From an uncultured Clostridia bacterium (GTDB lineage: Bacteria > Bacillota > Clostridia > Oscillospirales > Ruminococcaceae): DNA of 64,000 bases. Where the stretch lies: NCBI GenBank assembly GCA_947383835.1, contig CANDEV010000001.1, positions 62,001 through 126,000 on the forward strand, written 5' to 3'. Below, piece by piece: positions 62,157-64,000 of this stretch. Under the pieces are notes generated by a model. The model was not told the DNA's origin and searched no databases. It worked only from the letters and a program-made list of their open reading frames with translations. The position numbers and the translations under genes are program-made. Position 1 is the stretch's first letter. Every line of letters begins with the position of its first letter.

Positions 62157-63060
62157 GCTTTCGGTGAATTTTGCGGGTGTGGACTTCAAAAACCCTCTTA
62201 TCCCCGCTTCGGGAGCGTTCGGATACGGACGTGAATTTGAGCATTTTTACCCTCTTTCAACTCTGGGTGGAATTTCCGTCAAGGGCACGACGGGTACAAA
62301 GCGTAACGGAAATCTGCCGCCCAGAATTGCGGAAACTCCAAGCGGTATGCTCAACAGCGTTGGTTTGCAAAATCCCGGCGTTGACCATTTTATAAAAATC
62401 GAACTGCCGAACCTTAAAACCAAAGACACGGTAATTATTGCCAATATTGCAGGCTCTACTGCGGACGAGTACCGCGAAATTGCGGAAAAACTGGACAAAA
62501 CCGACGTTGACATGATTGAGGTAAATATTTCCTGTCCCAACGTCAAGGCGGGGGGAGCGGCTTTCGGCGTGACCTGCGAGGGTGCGGCACAAATTACAAA
62601 AATTGTCAGAGCGGCTACCTCAAAGCCTGTGATGATGAAGCTTTCGCCAAATGTTACCAACATTGCGGACATCGCAAAGGCAGTGGAAGCCGAGGGCGCG
62701 GACGCTGTTTCGCTGATAAACACCCTTTTGGGCATGAGAATTGACATAAAAACACGCCGTCCCATTCTGCACAACAATGTGGGCGGACTTTCGGGTCCCG
62801 CTGTTTTCCCCGTGGCGGTGAGAATGGTTTGGCAGGTTGCAAACGCGGTAAAAATTCCCGTCTGCGGCATGGGAGGAATTTCCACATGGCAGGACGCGGT
62901 CGAAATGATGATGGCGGGCGCAAGCACGTTCCAGATAGGCGCGGCTCTGTTTGCCGACCCAATGACCCCCGTTAAAATTATCGAGGGACTGGAAAAATAT
63001 GTACAGGACAACGGTCTGAACAATTTGCAGGAAATCGTCGGCACGGTCAAGCCATATTAG
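62149..63060 (+). CDS. pyrD: dihydroorotate dehydrogenase B catalytic subunit
   Basis: A 303-residue FMN enzyme (class 1B) oxidising dihydroorotate to orotate. Signatures are NPLIPASGAFGYG, VNISCPNVKAGG (probable catalytic Cys), IKTRRPILHNNVGGLSGPA and MGGISTWQDAVEMMMAGAS. The start at 62149 is inside the end of pyrK; GAGGAGG lies upstream. It is the last gene of the pyr operon. Confidence 0.96.
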   Translation: MSKLSVNFAGVDFKNPLIPASGAFGYGREFEHFYPLSTLGGISVKGTTGTKRNGNLPPRIAETPSGMLNSVGLQNPGVDHFIKIELPNLKTKDTVIIANIAGSTADEYREIAEKLDKTDVDMIEVNISCPNVKAGGAAFGVTCEGAAQITKIVRAATSKPVMMKLSPNVTNIADIAKAVEAEGADAVSLINTLLGMRIDIKTRRPILHNNVGGLSGPAVFPVAVRMVWQVANAVKIPVCGMGGISTWQDAVEMMMAGASTFQIGAALFADPMTPVKIIEGLEKYVQDNGLNNLQEIVGTVKPY

Positions 63061-63070
63061 AGAGTAGAAG

Positions 63071-63099
63071 TTAGAGCAAGGGGACTTCCCTTGCTCTAA
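63071..63099. terminator. terminator at the end of the pyr operon
   Basis: TTAGAGCAAGGG (63071-63082) pairs perfectly with CCCTTGCTCTAA (63088-63099) around a five-base loop. The T-run on the plus strand is poor. The stop codon of the converging small gene lies inside the hairpin. Confidence 0.65.
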
Positions 63100-63341
63100 A
63101 AATCTAAAAAAAGCCTTACCGCCGTGTGAAATCCCTGCGCGAACCCTGCTGCTTTGGACACGTCGCTGAGTTCCTCGGCAAGTTCGCCTATGCGCTCCGC
63201 TTTTTTGTCGGACAGCTTTTTATTTTTAACAAGCCTATTCAGATAACTGTTCATAGTGCTGGAAATTTCTGCAATATCCGTATCGCGTTCCTGTCTCAAG
63301 TCATTTTCCCAAAAAATGTCTTTTAATGTGGGGTAATTCAT
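63096..63341 (-). CDS. small helical protein, unknown function
   Basis: An 81-residue, mostly helical and charged protein. It resembles the DUF6809-type small proteins common in gut Clostridia and their phages (RLVKNKKLSDKKAERIGEL), but I am not sure. The start at 63341 has AAAGGAG upstream; the longer frame to 63404 does not. Confidence 0.65.
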   Translation of the reverse strand: MNYPTLKDIFWENDLRQERDTDIAEISSTMNSYLNRLVKNKKLSDKKAERIGELAEELSDVSKAAGFAQGFHTAVRLFLDF

Positions 63342-63435
63342 ATTTATTGCTCCTTTTGCATAATTTGACAAATGATTTTTGTAGGTGACGAAAATGCGTT
63401 CCATAAAAAATTGTCTGTCGTTAATTATATTATAT

Positions 63436-63492
63436 CATACATACTCATGTATGACTATTGGCATTTTTACTAAAAATACATGAGTATGTATG
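63436..63492. repeat. 16-base perfect inverted repeat in a divergent promoter region
   Basis: CATACATACTCATGTA (63436-63451) is the exact reverse complement of 63477-63492, 25 bases apart. It lies between two divergent small genes and could be an operator for the small DNA-binding protein encoded at 63602-63799. Confidence 0.65.
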
Positions 63493-63501
63493 TATATTAT
63501 G

Positions 63502-63573
63502 GTAGGGCGGGGGCTTGCTCCCGCCTTGTAAAAATAATAATGCATGACAGGCGGGAGCAAGCCCCCGCCCTAC
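63502..63573. repeat. 25-base perfect GC-rich inverted repeat (REP-like)
   Basis: Arms 63502-63526 and 63549-63573 (core GGGCGGGGGCTTGCTCCCG) are exact reverse complements with a 22-base AT-rich loop. It stands out from AT-rich surroundings and looks like a dispersed REP/MITE-type repeat. Confidence 0.8.
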
Positions 63574-63601
63574 GAATATACGATTTACAGAGGGTGATAT
63601 T

Positions 63602-63799
63602 ATGGGAAAAACATCGGCTGCCGTTAAAAACAGATATGCGGCAAAAGCATATGACAGATTGCAGATAATTGTGAAAAAAGGCAAAAAATCCGAACTGCAA
63701 GACATTGCCGACAAGCAGGGCGAAAGTCTGAACGGCTACATAAAAAAAGCCGTTCGCGAGCAGTACAAAAAGGACACGGGAAACGATATTGAACTGTAA
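63602..63799 (+). CDS. small ribbon-helix-helix-like DNA-binding protein
   Basis: A 65-residue protein with a basic N-terminal strand (YDRLQIIVKKGKK) and two helices (SELQDIADKQGES, LNGYIKKAVREQYKK), the Arc/CopG ribbon-helix-helix pattern. Such proteins are antitoxins or plasmid/phage repressors. GAGGGTGATATT precedes the ATG. A 16-base inverted repeat upstream could be its operator (inference). Confidence 0.72.
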   Translation: MGKTSAAVKNRYAAKAYDRLQIIVKKGKKSELQDIADKQGESLNGYIKKAVREQYKKDTGNDIEL

Positions 63800-63832
63800 A
63801 AATATTACAAAATTTAACAGGAGGAAATCATT

Positions 63833-64000
63833 ATGGCACTACCCGAATTTAACAAAATCGAGCAAAACAAAACAGCAGTCCCCGAATGGGCAAAATTCAT
63901 GAAAGACGGCGAATTTATCAGCTACTCCGTTACATACAAAACCAAAATTTACTTTGACCTTTTTGACGAGTACGTCTCCGGCGAGGGCATGACTTACTAC
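63833..64000 (+). CDS. partial gene at the window edge, unknown function
   Basis: Begins with ATG at 63833 after AGGAGG and stays open for 56 codons to the edge. The visible part is acidic and aromatic-rich (EFISYSVTYKTKIYFDLFDE). I do not recognise it. It lies 33 bases after the ribbon-helix-helix gene, so it may be its partner, for example a toxin, but nothing in the visible part shows that. Confidence 0.6.
   Translation, partial: MALPEFNKIEQNKTAVPEWAKFMKDGEFISYSVTYKTKIYFDLFDEYVSGEGMTYY

Noticed and set aside
63602..64000. Toxin-antitoxin pair
   Set aside because: The ribbon-helix-helix protein fits an antitoxin, but the partner is cut by the window edge and shows no toxin motif in its visible 56 residues.

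Overview
The window looks like a chromosome segment of a fibre-degrading gut or rumen bacterium of the Clostridia, probably a Ruminococcus-like member of the Oscillospiraceae. The evidence is Firmicutes-type ribosome binding sites (GGAGG) and TTGACA-N17-TATAAT promoters, lipoprotein signal peptides, a PyrR-attenuated pyrimidine operon, families typical of Clostridia (DUF4317, CmpB-like membrane protein, NrdR), and plant-polysaccharide hydrolases (GH36, GH1, GH51, GH5, GH16). This is inferred from protein families only; no rRNA is present.

Layout. 1-8.4 kb: a glycan-use region with the 3' end of an alpha-galactosidase, a fructokinase, a leftward operon (sugar-binding lipoprotein, GH1 beta-glucosidase, AraC regulator) and a divergent GH51-GH5 pair. 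The two are separated by a mirror-symmetric operator/promoter region. 8.4-9.6 kb: tRNA-Leu(UAG), then AT-rich DNA with two degenerate tRNA-Leu fragments and an acetyltransferase. 9.7-14.2 kb: an AIM24-family protein, a structured convergent intergenic element, two CPBP membrane proteases and an FTP/PepSY-like lipoprotein. 14.2-21.9 kb: a leftward operon with TerY-like vWA protein, radical SAM enzyme, PP2C phosphatase, Ser/Thr kinase, a P-type-ATPase-like protein that has lost its catalytic residues, and a beta-helix/TerD protein. 22.2-24 kb: a solitary phage-tail-fibre-like gene. 24.1-32.7 kb: nrdR, membrane proteins, cardiolipin synthase, a RING-like/zinc-ribbon membrane protein, galU, an orphan ABC ATPase and a triple-PepSY lipoprotein. 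32.9-36 kb: a four-gene operon with two DUF2589-type proteins, a helical protein and a leaderless GH25 lysozyme. 36-40.6 kb: an ECF sigma / anti-sigma / serpin / vWA-lipoprotein operon. 40.8-51.9 kb: housekeeping genes (pyrE, purB), GH16, unknown proteins and a pair of 101-bp MITE-like elements. 52-63.1 kb: the pyr operon with PyrR leader (pyrR, pyrC, pyrF, orf, carA, nucleotidyltransferase, carB, vanZ, pyrK, pyrD). pyrB is not here and pyrE lies apart at 42.4 kb. 63.1-64 kb: small genes and two perfect inverted repeats.

The most interesting parts are the TerY-P-type kinase/phosphatase operon with a pseudo-P-type ATPase and three phased palindromes before its TerD gene, the DUF2589/GH25 operon, the ECF-serpin operon, the symmetric AraC-type operator, and the structured RNA-like element at 10.45-10.57 kb. 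All family calls come from reading translated sequence and motifs; no database search was run.
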